Positions 26,897 to 36,395 of a stretch of DNA of 64,000 bases are shown here, one piece after another. Both the position numbers and the translations under genes were made by a program. This DNA is from Pseudomonadales bacterium. Its GTDB lineage: Bacteria > Pseudomonadota > Gammaproteobacteria > Pseudomonadales > Azotimanducaceae. The DNA lies in NCBI GenBank assembly GCA_029251375.1, contig JAQXDL010000010.1, positions 186,001 to 250,000 of the forward strand, given 5' to 3'. The stretch's first letter is position 1. Each line of letters starts with the position of its first letter. A model generated the notes under the pieces. That model saw only the letters and a list, made by a program, of their open reading frames with translations, had not been told where the DNA came from and did no database searches.

Positions 26897-27247
26897 ATGA
26901 CAACACAAAACAAAACCCCGGCGGTTACGAAAATGAAAGCTCAGGAAACAACACATTTCGACATAACAGAGATGGCAGACAATGCACGTGCGGCAGCAGC
27001 TCTGTTGAAACAGCTATCAAATCAGCACCGCCTGTTAATCCTATGCCTGCTAATGGACACAGAACTCTCCGTTGGTGATATCCATAAGCAAACCGACTTG
27101 AGCCAGTCCTCACTCTCCCAGCATCTAGGCTCACTACGCGATGCAGGTTTAGTGAAAACACGCCGAGAATCTCAATCAATCTACTACAGTCTTGATGGAG
27201 AGGAAGCGATTCAAATTATCGAAGTACTGCACAAGATTTATTGCTGA
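26897..27247 (+). CDS. ArsR-family regulator, BigR/SqrR-type persulfide sensor
   Basis: A 116-residue ArsR winged-helix repressor: helix-turn-helix GDIHKQTDLSQSSLSQHLGS (60-79) and wing KTRRESQSIYYSL. Two cysteines sit where BigR and SqrR have the reactive pair: Cys50 (LILCLLMDTELS) and the last residue, Cys116 (LHKIYC). In those proteins they form a tetrasulfide link on exposure to persulfide, which releases DNA. A rhodanese gene follows directly and a decayed persulfide dioxygenase after it, which is the classic BigR regulon. Sulfide or persulfide sensing is well supported by pattern and context. Confidence 0.88.
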   Translation: MTTQNKTPAVTKMKAQETTHFDITEMADNARAAAALLKQLSNQHRLLILCLLMDTELSVGDIHKQTDLSQSSLSQHLGSLRDAGLVKTRRESQSIYYSLDGEEAIQIIEVLHKIYC

Positions 27248-27273
27248 GTCTAAAAAAATTCAAAGGAATCAAT

Positions 27274-27855
27274 ATGACCACTCTAGACCGAATATCTGCT
27301 AATGAGTTTTCGAACCTCTTGAACGACACTGATGCTGCAAAGTCCGATGCGGAACAAAACATCAAAGTAATCGATGTTAGAACGCCAGCAGAAATCGCTA
27401 GCGAACGACTTCCGCACTCGATTTACTTACCATTGCAATCTCTCACGCCAACGGCGATTCGAGACTGTATTTCGAAAAATGGCATTGCCGAACAAGACAC
27501 TATCTATCTTCTTTGCGGTTCGGGAATGCGGGCAGAAAAAGCCCGCCAAATAATGGCTGAATCTACGTCTCAACAACTGGTTGTTATCGAGGGTGGCATC
27601 AGCGCATTAAAGCTCTTGCCCATCACGATCACTAAACAAAGTGGCGGTGTTATCTCACTTGAGCGACAAGTCCGAATTGCCGCAGGCAGCCTTGTTCTTG
27701 TCGGCATCTTACTCGCCACCATCAGCCCAACGTTTCTCTTGCTTTCGGCATTTGTTGGCGCTGGACTGGTCTTCGCTGGTGTAACCGACAATTGTGGTAT
27801 GGCGCTACTACTGACCAAAATGCCATGGAACCATGTAAACGCTGAGACTAATTAG
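27274..27855 (+). CDS. Rhodanese-DUF2892 fusion, membrane-anchored (YgaP-like)
   Basis: 193 residues. Residues 1-118 form a rhodanese domain with the active loop CGSGMR (Cys81), which carries persulfide sulfur. Residues 130-193 form the DUF2892 domain, with two hydrophobic segments (about 134-151 and 154-171) and the family end TKMPWN. The layout equals E. coli YgaP: cytoplasmic sulfurtransferase on a membrane anchor. Start set at the ATG at 27274 with AAAGGA 7 bp upstream; the open frame reaches back to 27241, overlapping the regulator. Second gene of the BigR-type operon. Confidence 0.9.
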   Translation: MTTLDRISANEFSNLLNDTDAAKSDAEQNIKVIDVRTPAEIASERLPHSIYLPLQSLTPTAIRDCISKNGIAEQDTIYLLCGSGMRAEKARQIMAESTSQQLVVIEGGISALKLLPITITKQSGGVISLERQVRIAAGSLVLVGILLATISPTFLLLSAFVGAGLVFAGVTDNCGMALLLTKMPWNHVNAETN

Positions 27856-27867
27856 GGGGCTTCGAAA

Positions 27868-28290
27868 ATGTTTTTAAGACAATTATTCGATACCGAGTCG
27901 AGCGCCTACAGTTATCTGTTGGCAGATGATCGGCAAGCATTGATTATCAACCCCGTGCTTAAGAAAACTTCTGACCACTTACAGCTGCTAGGTTAGTTTA
28001 ACCTCACATTAAAATATGCACTCGACGCCCATGCCAATCATGTAACAGTCATAGGTCAGCTTACAGAAGCCACAGGCTGCTCGACACTTATGGGGCAGGA
28101 GGCAGTTGCCGAATGAGTGACGACACATTTCAAAGACGGCGATGTATTAACTATCGGCAAGGTTGACCTAACTGTTCTGCGCACTCCCGAGCATCATGTT
28201 TCACTTATGGACAATCTCGATTTGCCGCACCCTAAATTGACGGACATCGCGGTTCCTGCCAATCAGGCCTGCGGCCCATTGAATAATTGA
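27868..28290 (+). pseudogene. Decayed persulfide dioxygenase (ETHE1/Blh-type MBL-fold)
   Basis: A single frame from ATG 27868 to the TGA at 28288-28290 reads as a metallo-beta-lactamase-fold persulfide dioxygenase with two in-frame stops: TAG at 27994-27996 and TGA at 28114-28116. Typical pieces are MFLRQLFDTESSAYSYLLA at the start, ALDAHANHVT where the family has D-T-H-x-H-A-D-H, ATGCSTLMG, FKDGDVLTIG, LRTPEHH where TPGHT is usual, and the end NLDLPHPKLTDIAVPAN. Only about 141 codons remain of about 240: the stretch between TPEHH and NLDLPHP is deleted. Metal ligands and middle are lost, so it cannot work. Confidence 0.88.
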
Positions 28291-28408
28291 GTTAATCAGA
28301 ATCATGGACCAGCATTTTAAACAATTTTGCCGCGATCAATGATGCTTGCGCAGCTGCTGGCAAAGTGGTTTCATCTTTAACACTTAAGCGTAGCCACAGG
28401 AAAGTATC

Positions 28409-29089
28409 ATGAACAAGGTAGAAGGTCTGCACCACCTCGCCATTTGCACCGCTGATATGAAATCTCAAATCGAGTACTTTACCGACAAGCTTGGTATGGA
28501 ACTTCAAGCCCTGTATTGGATGCATGGTGTTGAGAATACCTTTCACGCTTTCCTACGACTCAACGATGAGAGCTCAATCGCTTTCGTTCATAACCCCGAC
28601 ATCAAAAATGTGAAGACAACTCTCGGTGAGACCCACTCTGGCAACGCCGGTTCAAATAGTGCACCCGGCACGATGCAACATCTGGCACTAAAGGTGAAAA
28701 ATGATGCGGAGATTTACGCCATGCGTGATCGCCTTAGGTCAAAAGGTGTACCTGTCATGGGCCCAATTGAACACGGCATGTGTAAATCAATCTACTTTGC
28801 TGGTTTGGAAAACATGACGCTGGAATTGTCTTATTCAAACGAGCCGATAAACAACGAAGCTTGGGTCGATCCCGAAGTTGTCGCACTGCTTGGCATCACC
28901 GATATCGAATTGTCCGCTTACAAATCACCGGCAGCCTACAGCGACAAATCCGGCGCTGTCGCTCAGCCTGGTGTTGATGCGCCCGGACCACACATGAATT
29001 ATCCAGCGGAAATTTATCCCTTTATTTTAAGCCGCACTGATGAAGAGGTTTTAAACTCAGTACCCAGCGATCCTCCCGTCAACGTCTAG
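28409..29089 (+). CDS. VOC family protein (glyoxalase/dioxygenase superfamily)
   Basis: A 226-residue vicinal-oxygen-chelate protein. The opening GLHHLAICTADMKSQIEYF and the later TMQHLALKVKNDAEIYAM are the two beta-alpha-beta-beta-beta halves, with His residues (8-9 and in QHLALKV) and Glu in NMTLELSY as probable metal ligands. Family functions include glyoxalase, ring-cleaving dioxygenase and epimerase; which one is not decidable. The C-terminal extension after residue 160 is longer than in glyoxalase I. An 18-bp palindrome overlaps the stop codon. Confidence 0.82.
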   Translation: MNKVEGLHHLAICTADMKSQIEYFTDKLGMELQALYWMHGVENTFHAFLRLNDESSIAFVHNPDIKNVKTTLGETHSGNAGSNSAPGTMQHLALKVKNDAEIYAMRDRLRSKGVPVMGPIEHGMCKSIYFAGLENMTLELSYSNEPINNEAWVDPEVVALLGITDIELSAYKSPAAYSDKSGAVAQPGVDAPGPHMNYPAEIYPFILSRTDEEVLNSVPSDPPVNV

Positions 29090-29101
29090 CTTAAGCTAGA
29101 C
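29084..29101. promoter_or_regulatory. 18-bp perfect palindrome over the VOC gene stop
   Basis: GTCTAGCTTAAGCTAGAC reads identically on both strands and includes the TAG stop (29087-29089). It may be an operator for the following MFS gene, a terminator stem without a loop, or chance. Confidence 0.4.
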
Positions 29102-29290
29102 CTCACAACTGAGCTGCACAAAAACGCCTCGATAATTACCCTCGCCAAGCCTCGGTGCTATTATTAAAGCTGTCCCGTCCACTATTAGCGCCGTCGATCA
29201 ATTGTCTCTTTTCACGAAGCCTTGCTACTATCCAGAGGCACGTAATTATTTCGTCTCCAGATTTTTGAAAGACAATCACGGTGTATCGTC

Positions 29291-30712
29291 ATGGAAGAAA
29301 AGACTTCGTTAGACATCACGCCCCGCATTCGTTGGATGTACGGTTTTGGCTCGGCCGCCTATGGCGTCAAAGATAACGGCTTTTCATTCTTTCTAATGAT
29401 CTTCTACAACCAAGTGCTCGGTTTGGAAGGATATCTTGCTGGCCTCGCGATTATGGTCGCGTTGATTTTTGACGCAATATCAGACCCTCTTGTTGGTTAC
29501 TGGTCCGACAATACACACTCTCGATGGGGTCGGCGCCATCCGTTTATGTATTTTTCCGCCATACCTGTCGCCATCAGTTATTATTTTTTGTGGAACCCTA
29601 TATGGCAAGACCTTGAGCAAATTGAATTATTCGCCTATCTCACCTGCACCGCGATATTGGTTAGGTTTTTTATTACCCTATACGAAATTCCAAGCACCAG
29701 TATTGTTGCGGAACTGACCGACGACTATGACGAGAGAACAAGACTACTCGGCTATCGCTACATGTTTGGCTGGTACGGTGGTTTGGTCATGGCGGTTCTA
29801 GGGTGGGGTTATTTTTTCAATCGCACGGAACTGGGCATCGTAGAGCCAAGCGGCTATATCGGCTATTCCATCACTGGCTCGGTGGTCATATTCCTGTCGA
29901 TTATTCTTTCATCCGCTTCATTGCATCGGTACATACCCTTCTTGCCGAAAGCTGCGATAAAAACCAACAAAACGATCACCTCAATCTTCTCTGAATTAAA
30001 AGAAACATTGTCCAACCGAAACTTTTTGGTCTTGTTTCTAGCGGGACTGTTCGCCGCAATCGGTGCAGGTATAAGCACGAACTTTAATGCGTACATCAAT
30101 ACGTATTTCTGGGAGTTTACACCTGGGCAGGTGGCAGCCATGACGGGCGGGCTATTCCTTGCGCCCGCCGCTGCCAATATTCTAACGCCCCTCATTACTC
30201 GCCGATGGGACAAGCGCGAAGCCGCCATTCGAGTCTACTCTGTGCTGATTTTCTGGAGTGCGTCACCCATTATTCTCAGGCTCATGGATCTGTGGCCGAG
30301 CAACGACAGCCCCTTGCTGTACCCATTTATGTGTATACATATCATTATTGACGTCACCATGATCATCATCTTTGGCATCATTCAGTCGTCAATGCTTGCG
30401 GATGTCGTTGAGCATAGCCAAGAGAAAACAGGCAGGCGGGAGGAAGGATTGTTTTTCGCCTCCAGGACTTTCGCGCAAAAAGCGACTTCAGGCGTCGGCA
30501 CGTTTATCGCGGGTATTGTTCTAACCTTAATCGATTTTCCACAAGGTGCCTCACCCGGCGAGGTGCCTGAAGAAGTCCTGTTTGATCTGGGGGTTGTCTA
30601 TGGCCCGACGTTGATGGCCTTCTATGCAACAGCACTTTTCTGCATCACGTTTTACACCATCAGCCGACAGGGGCACAAACAACGGACGGAAAAACTTGCA
30701 GGTAAAAACTAG
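29291..30712 (+). CDS. MFS transporter, GPH (glycoside-pentoside-hexuronide) type
   Basis: A 473-residue carrier with 12 hydrophobic segments. It has the GPH pattern: GSAAYGVKDNGFSFFLMIFYNQVLG, DAISDPLVGYWSDNTHSRWGRRHPFM at loop 2-3, and the C-terminal GASPGEVPEEVLFDLGVVYGP block. GPH carriers cotransport sugars or related molecules with cations. The closely similar gene at 55-56.5 kb shares these blocks, so the two are paralogues. It lies downstream of the VOC gene but with 200 bp between them, and a strong 13-bp stem-loop follows it. Confidence 0.88.
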   Translation: MEEKTSLDITPRIRWMYGFGSAAYGVKDNGFSFFLMIFYNQVLGLEGYLAGLAIMVALIFDAISDPLVGYWSDNTHSRWGRRHPFMYFSAIPVAISYYFLWNPIWQDLEQIELFAYLTCTAILVRFFITLYEIPSTSIVAELTDDYDERTRLLGYRYMFGWYGGLVMAVLGWGYFFNRTELGIVEPSGYIGYSITGSVVIFLSIILSSASLHRYIPFLPKAAIKTNKTITSIFSELKETLSNRNFLVLFLAGLFAAIGAGISTNFNAYINTYFWEFTPGQVAAMTGGLFLAPAAANILTPLITRRWDKREAAIRVYSVLIFWSASPIILRLMDLWPSNDSPLLYPFMCIHIIIDVTMIIIFGIIQSSMLADVVEHSQEKTGRREEGLFFASRTFAQKATSGVGTFIAGIVLTLIDFPQGASPGEVPEEVLFDLGVVYGPTLMAFYATALFCITFYTISRQGHKQRTEKLAGKN

Positions 30713-30727
30713 GATTTCACTTTAGCC

Positions 30728-30759
30728 CTAAAGACGTCACGGGCGGGTGACGTCTTTAG
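30728..30759. terminator. Perfect 13-bp inverted repeat after the MFS gene
   Basis: CTAAAGACGTCAC and GTGACGTCTTTAG pair perfectly around a 6-nt GGGCGG loop, 15 bp past the MFS stop. Stability is high. The downstream base run is TAAAAA rather than U-rich, so it may stabilise the 3' end or block elongation rather than be a classic intrinsic terminator. Confidence 0.55.
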
Positions 30760-30849
30760 TAAAAACAGACCCCACGCCGAAATGACATTGAGCCGTAACG
30801 TTAATCCACTACTCACCTAAATCGAACACCTTTACCTAAAACGCCATGT

Positions 30850-31300
30850 TTATTTAGCAATTCTCCTGGCAGCGCTTTCCTGCCAGGGCCAAAGATGATT
30901 AAAGCGAATCCCGTTCAACAACTGACTGACCCATGAGGCCTGAACCCAGTAATGATAAGAAGCAAAACAGATGAGCGTTGTGGTCAGCACTACAATCGGA
31001 AATTTGATCAATGCATGTTAATCAAACGGCAGCAGCAATCATGCAATCGTCGTCACAATTGGCATATGAATCAAGTAAAAATGTAAAGAACCCTGCGAGC
31101 ACAATAAACAGCGGCATTCTAAAGCTACGAATAAAATGTACGATGACATCAAACACATAAGCGGTAGAAGGATCTGTCGGCACAGGTAACCCGCCCGAGG
31201 GCTCAGATATGTACCATTGAGATCCGTGTCGCACAATTCCCAACATCATCATGCTTCCGCGCAGGGCATCCAAACTGTAGTAGCGACGTTTGTCATCCAT
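30850..31300 (-). pseudogene. Acyltransferase-3 family protein, internally deleted
   Basis: The ATG at 31300 opens an MDDKRRYYSLDALRGSMM start and ends with PLFIVLAGFF, the N-terminal signature of acyltransferase-3 membrane enzymes (like OpgC). The sequence then changes frame to a C-terminal piece: FYLIHMPIVTTIACLLLPFD, a TGA stop, then FPIVVLTTTLICFASYHYW and an end LLNGIRFNHLWPWQE to the TAA at 30850-30852. The middle of a protein normally about 370-390 residues is gone. The remaining frame alone (142 residues from an upstream start) is not a credible gene. Confidence 0.8.
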
Positions 31301-31448
31301 ATCTGTGCATTCCCAAGGGTAACTTTTATATATGGTAGAAAAGGTAGAATCGAAAGCGATAGCATTTAACCGCGTTGAAGCACAACTAACCCTACCCTCA
31401 ATTAGCTCACTGATGTCGACCAAGAATTGAACCCCGCAAGGATGCACC

Positions 31449-32012
31449 ATGAGAGATACTAAAGAGAGGTTTTCCTACACCACCGTCTGTCTTCACTGGA
31501 TCGTTGGGCTCATTATCATTTCTCTGTTGGCCGTTGGCACCTATATGGAAGAATTCGAAGCCTACAATTTATATCCGATCCATAAGTCGATCGGCATGCT
31601 CATCTTTGTCATTATTCTTGGTAGAGTAGCCTGGCGATTAATTAACGGCTGGCCGGCGCCCGCTGCGAACTACAAAAAGTGGGAGCATAATCTTGCAGTG
31701 GTCGTACATTGGACATTGCTGATCGGCACGATCATCTTTCCAATCTCCGGCATGATCATGTCAGGTGCAGCGGGGCATGGTTTGGCGATATTTGGCCTCG
31801 AAGTGTATCCTCTCAACCCGGACCCACTCGATTCGAGCAATGTTATTGCTTTAAACGAAACAATGGCTGGCATCGCCCACGAGATCCATGAAATATTGGG
31901 CAAAGTATTTATATTGGCCATCGCATTGCACATTGCCGGCGCGCTTAAACATCATTTGATCGATAAAGATGGTACCTTGCGTCGAATGCTGGGTAAAAAA
32001 TTGGCCAGCTAA
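31449..32012 (+). CDS. Cytochrome b561 (CybB-like)
   Basis: A 187-residue inner-membrane di-haem cytochrome with four hydrophobic segments. The haem-ligand His residues at 16 (LHWIVG), 45 (IHKSIG), 87 (VHWTLL) and 161 (ALHIAG) fall in the four helices as in E. coli CybB. The C-terminus ALKHHLIDKDGTLRRM is diagnostic for the family. It passes electrons between quinol and periplasmic acceptors; CybB has superoxide:ubiquinone oxidoreductase activity. The gene is single and starts next to the acyltransferase pseudogene. Confidence 0.9.
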   Translation: MRDTKERFSYTTVCLHWIVGLIIISLLAVGTYMEEFEAYNLYPIHKSIGMLIFVIILGRVAWRLINGWPAPAANYKKWEHNLAVVVHWTLLIGTIIFPISGMIMSGAAGHGLAIFGLEVYPLNPDPLDSSNVIALNETMAGIAHEIHEILGKVFILAIALHIAGALKHHLIDKDGTLRRMLGKKLAS

Positions 32013-32049
32013 ACTGTCAACACATGATACCTAGTGAGTTTTAATACGC

Positions 32050-32068
32050 CGTAACTCTTAAGGTTACG
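32050..32068 (+). promoter_or_regulatory. Inverted repeat upstream of ugpB
   Basis: CGTAAC-N7-GTTACG, with 6-bp arms, 47 bp before the ugpB ATG. Operator-like in size and place. A lone CTGTCA half of a Pho box is also near 32014, without its partner, so phosphate control is not shown. Confidence 0.4.
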
Positions 32069-32114
32069 CGACAAGATACCCGATCATTATTGCCTTTTTT
32101 GAAAGAGACCCAAC

Positions 32115-33428
32115 ATGAACAGCCAGCTGAAAGCCTACCTCATACTTTGCTTCTTTGTGCTTATGCCGATCAATGCCGCTTACGCCAAAACTAAAATTAG
32201 CTGGTGGCACGCAATGGGCGCGGAGAATGGCGAGCGAGTCAACAAAATAGCCAGAGACTTCAACAACAGTCAGGATCAATACGAAGTCGAGCCGAGCTAT
32301 AAGGGCAATTACACAGATACGATGACAGCATCTATCGCAGCTTTTCGGGCAAAAAAACAACCCCACATCGTACAGGTCTTCGAGGTGGGCACTGCCACAA
32401 TGATGGCAGCAAAAGGCGCTGTTTATCCTTTAGAAGAGGTCATGGCAGCTGCCAACGAGCCATTTGATAAGTCTGTCTACCTGCCAGCTGTCATCTCTTA
32501 CTACCAAACACCCACCGGTCAACTTCTGTCCATGCCATTCAACTCGTCGACACCGGTTCTTTGGTATAACAAAGACGCATTCAAAGGGGCCGGTATCGAA
32601 TCGCCTCCAACAACATGGAAAGAGATGCATCAGACAGCAAAAGCATTGAGAAAGAGCGGCATGAGTTGCGGATTCACCTTCGGCTGGCAATCATGGACGA
32701 TGATTGAAAACTATTCCGCCTGGCATAATCAATCAATCGGCACCAAAGAAAATGGTTTTGCGGGTTTCGACACTGAACTCGCCTTTAATACAAAACCTTT
32801 GAAGAAACGCATCAAGGCAATTGCTGACTCACAGAAAAATCGAGAGTTTGTCTACGGTGGTCGAGAAGACAGCAGCCTACCGATGTTTACCAATGCTGAA
32901 TGCGGCATGTGGATAAGCTCCTCCGCTAACACAGCAGCCCTAGATAGCCAGGCGGACTTCGACTATGGTCGCACCTTCCTGCCGCTAGATACTGACGTCG
33001 CAGATACCGCTCAGAACTCTATTATTGGCGGCGCGACACTGTGGATTATGAAAGGTCATAAAGACGATGCCTACAAAGGTGTCGCTAAGTTTATGACCTA
33101 TCTTTCACGCGCTGACGTTCAGGCCTGGTGGCATCAATCGACTGGTTATGTGCCCATCACGTTAGAGGCAGAGCAGGTCTCACGGGCGCAAGGCTATTAC
33201 GAAAAACACCCGGGTGCTGACATAGCGATCAAGCAACTCAACCTCAATAAACCAACGATAAACTCCAAAGGCTTGCGGTTTGGCAACATGGTTCAAATTA
33301 GAACGGTTATCAACGAAGAGCTCGAACTGGTTTGGGGCGGCAGAAAATCTGCCAGTGATGCACTGGACAATGCTGTGATTCGAGGTAACAAACTATTACG
33401 CCGCTTCGAACGCGCCAACAGCCGCTAA
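32115..33428 (+). CDS. ugpB: Glycerol-3-phosphate ABC transporter, substrate-binding protein
   Basis: A 437-residue periplasmic binding protein with a signal peptide (about 1-24, ending AYA). It tracks E. coli UgpB closely: the YKGNYTDTM segment, VFEVGTATMMAAKGA, MPFNSSTPVLWYN and the C-terminal GLRFGNMVQIRTVINEELE, which holds the phosphate-binding Arg of UgpB. It would bind sn-glycerol-3-phosphate or glycerophosphodiesters. First gene of a complete ugpBAEC operon. A GAAAGAG site precedes the ATG and an inverted repeat lies in the leader. Confidence 0.92.
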   Translation: MNSQLKAYLILCFFVLMPINAAYAKTKISWWHAMGAENGERVNKIARDFNNSQDQYEVEPSYKGNYTDTMTASIAAFRAKKQPHIVQVFEVGTATMMAAKGAVYPLEEVMAAANEPFDKSVYLPAVISYYQTPTGQLLSMPFNSSTPVLWYNKDAFKGAGIESPPTTWKEMHQTAKALRKSGMSCGFTFGWQSWTMIENYSAWHNQSIGTKENGFAGFDTELAFNTKPLKKRIKAIADSQKNREFVYGGREDSSLPMFTNAECGMWISSSANTAALDSQADFDYGRTFLPLDTDVADTAQNSIIGGATLWIMKGHKDDAYKGVAKFMTYLSRADVQAWWHQSTGYVPITLEAEQVSRAQGYYEKHPGADIAIKQLNLNKPTINSKGLRFGNMVQIRTVINEELELVWGGRKSASDALDNAVIRGNKLLRRFERANSR

Positions 33429-33432
33429 GCTC

Positions 33433-34317
33433 ATGCTGAAGCGAGTCCATTTTGGACCCTCATGGTTACCCTACGCGCTCGTCTTGCCGCAGGTTGCGAT
33501 TACCCTGGTGTTTTTTCTTTGGCCAGCAGGACAATCCATCTATCAGTCATTTCTGATTCAAGACCCTTTCGGATTATCGACAGAATTCGTCTTCCTTGAA
33601 AACTATGAAATGCTTCTTGATGACGAGTTGTATTATGACACCTTCGGTAGAACATTCTTCTTTTCAATCTTTGTCGCAAGCTTCTCACTTGGCATCGCAC
33701 TGCTTTTGGCAGCGATGGCAGACAACATTATTAAAGGCTCAGTCACCTACAGAACCATGTTGATTTGGCCCTACGCAGTCGCCCCGGCAATCGCAGGTGC
33801 TCTGTGGGTTTTTATGTTCGACCCAACCCTCGGTGTTATTACACATTTTCTCGACCGGTTCGGCTGGGATTGGAATCATAAGCTCAATGGTGGCGAAGCA
33901 ATGGCACTGGTTATCATGGCCGCAACATGGAAGCAGATAAGCTATAACTTCTTGTTTTTTCTTGCTGCAATGCAGTCGATTCCTAAGTCTCTTATCGAAG
34001 CGGCGGCGATCGACGGTGCCAGCCCATCACGACGTTTTTGGAGCATTATCTTTCCATTAATTACACCCACCACCTTTTTCCTACTAGTGGTTAACCTGGT
34101 CTACGCGTTTTTCGAAACCTTCGGCATCATTCATGTTGTTACCGGCGGCGGCCCCGCAAAATCGACCGAGATCCTGGTTTATAAAGCTTACAACGATGGT
34201 TTCATTGGACTGGACTTAGGCAGCTCAGCCGCACAGTCAACCATTCTAATGGCGATGGTCGTGATCATCACGGTCATCCAGTTTCGCTTTATCGAGCGCA
34301 GGGTAGACTATCAATGA
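33433..34317 (+). CDS. ugpA: Glycerol-3-phosphate ABC transporter permease UgpA
   Basis: A 294-residue permease with six hydrophobic segments and the inner-membrane ABC signature EAAAIDGASPSRRFWSIIFPL (EAA loop). Starts 5 bp after ugpB and ends in an ATGA overlap with ugpE. Forms a heterodimer pore with UgpE. Length and the N-terminal FGPSWLPYALVLPQVAITLVFF segment match UgpA. Confidence 0.92.
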   Translation: MLKRVHFGPSWLPYALVLPQVAITLVFFLWPAGQSIYQSFLIQDPFGLSTEFVFLENYEMLLDDELYYDTFGRTFFFSIFVASFSLGIALLLAAMADNIIKGSVTYRTMLIWPYAVAPAIAGALWVFMFDPTLGVITHFLDRFGWDWNHKLNGGEAMALVIMAATWKQISYNFLFFLAAMQSIPKSLIEAAAIDGASPSRRFWSIIFPLITPTTFFLLVVNLVYAFFETFGIIHVVTGGGPAKSTEILVYKAYNDGFIGLDLGSSAAQSTILMAMVVIITVIQFRFIERRVDYQ

Positions 34318-35162
34318 TTGAGTCTCGACCAATAGCAACCATGATTGCCCACGCTATTTTGTTACTCGGTGTTGCGATTATTGCTTTCCCTGTGTGGATT
34401 ACCTTTGTTGCCGCAACCCATGATGCGATGCGAGTGACACAGGTACCTTTTCCACTGTTGCCCAGCGATCAATTACTCGTTAATTTAAAGGCCACGCTAT
34501 TTGCTACCCAAGATTCATCCCTTGATTTGCCAATAGGTTTGATGATGCTGAACTCATTGGTCATGGCGCTGACGATCGCCCTTGGCAAAATTTCGATCTC
34601 GCTTCTGTCAGCGTTTGCCATCGTCTATTTTCGGTTTCCTTTTCGCATGTTCTTTTTCTGGATGATCTTTATCACCCTTATGTTGCCAGTAGAGGTGCGA
34701 ATTCTGCCGACCTATGAAGTCGTTGCAAGCTTGAATATGCTCAACTCTTACTGGGGGCTGACGATTCCTCTTATCGCAAGTGCGACGGCGACCTTCCTGT
34801 TTCGACAAACTTTCCTGACGATTCCTGACGAACTGCTGGAAGCTGCAAGAATGGATGGCGCCGGCCCCATGCGTTTTTTCTTTGACATTCTACTGCCCAT
34901 GTCGCGTACCAGTATTGCCGCGCTATTTGTCATTCTGTTTATCTTTGGCTGGAATCAATATCTTTGGCCGCTTCTGATCACCACAGATGAATCGATGTAC
35001 ACCATCGTCATGGGCATCAAGAATTTGCTCGAAACCGCTGAAGGGGATCCGCAATGGCACATCATTATGACCACCGCATTGTTGGCAATGTTACCGCCAA
35101 TACTTATTGTCCTGTTAATGCAGAAACTTTTTGTCACAGGACTCATCGAGGCAGAGAAGTAA
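34314..35162 (+). CDS. ugpE: Glycerol-3-phosphate ABC transporter permease UgpE
   Basis: A 282-residue permease, six hydrophobic segments, EAA-loop [21 protein letters not shown], with the UgpE-like C-terminal region ([18 protein letters not shown]). Its ATG overlaps the ugpA stop by 4 bp, so translation is coupled. Partner of UgpA in the membrane channel. Confidence 0.92.
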   Translation: MIESRPIATMIAHAILLLGVAIIAFPVWITFVAATHDAMRVTQVPFPLLPSDQLLVNLKATLFATQDSSLDLPIGLMMLNSLVMALTIALGKISISLLSAFAIVYFRFPFRMFFFWMIFITLMLPVEVRILPTYEVVASLNMLNSYWGLTIPLIASATATFLFRQTFLTIPDELLEAARMDGAGPMRFFFDILLPMSRTSIAALFVILFIFGWNQYLWPLLITTDESMYTIVMGIKNLLETAEGDPQWHIIMTTALLAMLPPILIVLLMQKLFVTGLIEAEK

Positions 35163-35163
35163 T

Positions 35164-36267
35164 ATGGCAACTGTAAGAGTTGAGAATGCCGCCAAGAATT
35201 ACGGCGCCACCAAAGTCCTCTCCGACATCAACATTGATGTGAAAGAAGGCGAATTTATTGTCATTGTTGGCCCATCAGGTTGCGGTAAATCAAGCCTGCT
35301 GAGAATGATTGCTGGTTTAGAGGCTGTTACGTCGGGCGATATTTATATCAACGATCAGAGAGTTAATGAAGTCGAACCAAAGGATCGTAATATTGCCATG
35401 GTGTTCCAAAACTATGCACTGTATCCACACATGACTGTTTTCAAGAACATGGCCTACTCTCTCAAACTGAAAGGTATGAACAAGGACGACATAACCAAAC
35501 GCGTTAATGAAACCGCATCATTACTTCAGCTCGAAAACCTGTTACATAGAAGACCATCAGAGTTATCCGGTGGACAACGTCAACGTGTTGCAATGGGACG
35601 TGCCATCGTGCGTGAACCAGCCGTATTCTTGTTCGACGAACCCTTGTCTAATCTTGACGCAAAGCTTCGCACAGAAATGAGGATGGAGATCAAGGCTTTA
35701 CAACAACGCCTAAAAGTAACCAGCTTGTACGTTACTCACGATCAGGTCGAAGCGATGACCTTGGCTGATCGTCTGGTCATTTTGGATCAAGGCAACATTG
35801 AACAAATTGATACACCGCAACGGATCTACGAAAACCCAGCAACGTTGCACGTCGCCAGTTTCATTGGCACACCCCAGATCAACCTGCTTAAGGCGACGGT
35901 ATCTCCAGAAGCCGCCAGCATTGAGTTTTCGGGCTCGCAGCAAATCGCCATGTCAACGCTCATTGCCGAGGCTGACTTACCCACCTCACTGGTCAACACG
36001 TCAGCTAAAGCGATCAACGTAATCTTAGGGATTCGTCCAGAAAATATCAGCCTTTGTGACGCGGCCGATGCCAACCTGGCTTGCCGCGTGAAATCTGTTG
36101 AAATACTCGGTGCCGAATCAATATTACACTGCGTGCTGAATGAAACAGATGATGCGGTGAGAATTAAGACAGCAGGCATGACAAACATTAAGGCCGGCGA
36201 TCAACTGTATGCCCGCGCGGAATCTTGCCATCTTTTTGACCCGGATACGGGCAAGCGACTTACCTAA
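35164..36267 (+). CDS. ugpC: Glycerol-3-phosphate ABC transporter ATP-binding protein
   Basis: About 367 residues. Walker [10 protein letters not shown] near 38-46, Q-loop in [11 protein letters not shown], signature [14 protein letters not shown], Walker [12 protein letters not shown] and H-loop VTHDQ, then the C-terminal TOBE-type regulatory domain of the MalK/UgpC group. The ATG at 35164, one base after the ugpE stop, gives the expected N-terminus [14 protein letters not shown]; the open frame extends 11 codons upstream into ugpE. Powers the UgpAE channel. No ugpQ follows. Confidence 0.92.
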   Translation: MATVRVENAAKNYGATKVLSDINIDVKEGEFIVIVGPSGCGKSSLLRMIAGLEAVTSGDIYINDQRVNEVEPKDRNIAMVFQNYALYPHMTVFKNMAYSLKLKGMNKDDITKRVNETASLLQLENLLHRRPSELSGGQRQRVAMGRAIVREPAVFLFDEPLSNLDAKLRTEMRMEIKALQQRLKVTSLYVTHDQVEAMTLADRLVILDQGNIEQIDTPQRIYENPATLHVASFIGTPQINLLKATVSPEAASIEFSGSQQIAMSTLIAEADLPTSLVNTSAKAINVILGIRPENISLCDAADANLACRVKSVEILGAESILHCVLNETDDAVRIKTAGMTNIKAGDQLYARAESCHLFDPDTGKRLT

Positions 36268-36395
36268 TTTGTTTTAACCACTATGATGACCACACCTTGA
36301 AAAGCACTCGTGTAGGCGCTGGTATAAACACTTACAGTGGCTGCCATCATTGCACCGCTATGTGATTTAAACTGCACAATCTCGACCGGCCCAAT

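Noticed and set aside
31022-31450. 142-residue ORF as an intact gene
   Set aside because: It is the N-terminal remnant of an acyltransferase-3 gene read from an upstream non-start; the true start is 31300 and the C-terminus is in another frame.
32014-32030. Possible Pho box upstream of ugpB (CTGTCA half-site)
   Set aside because: The second half 11 bp later does not match; one half-site is not evidence of PhoB control.
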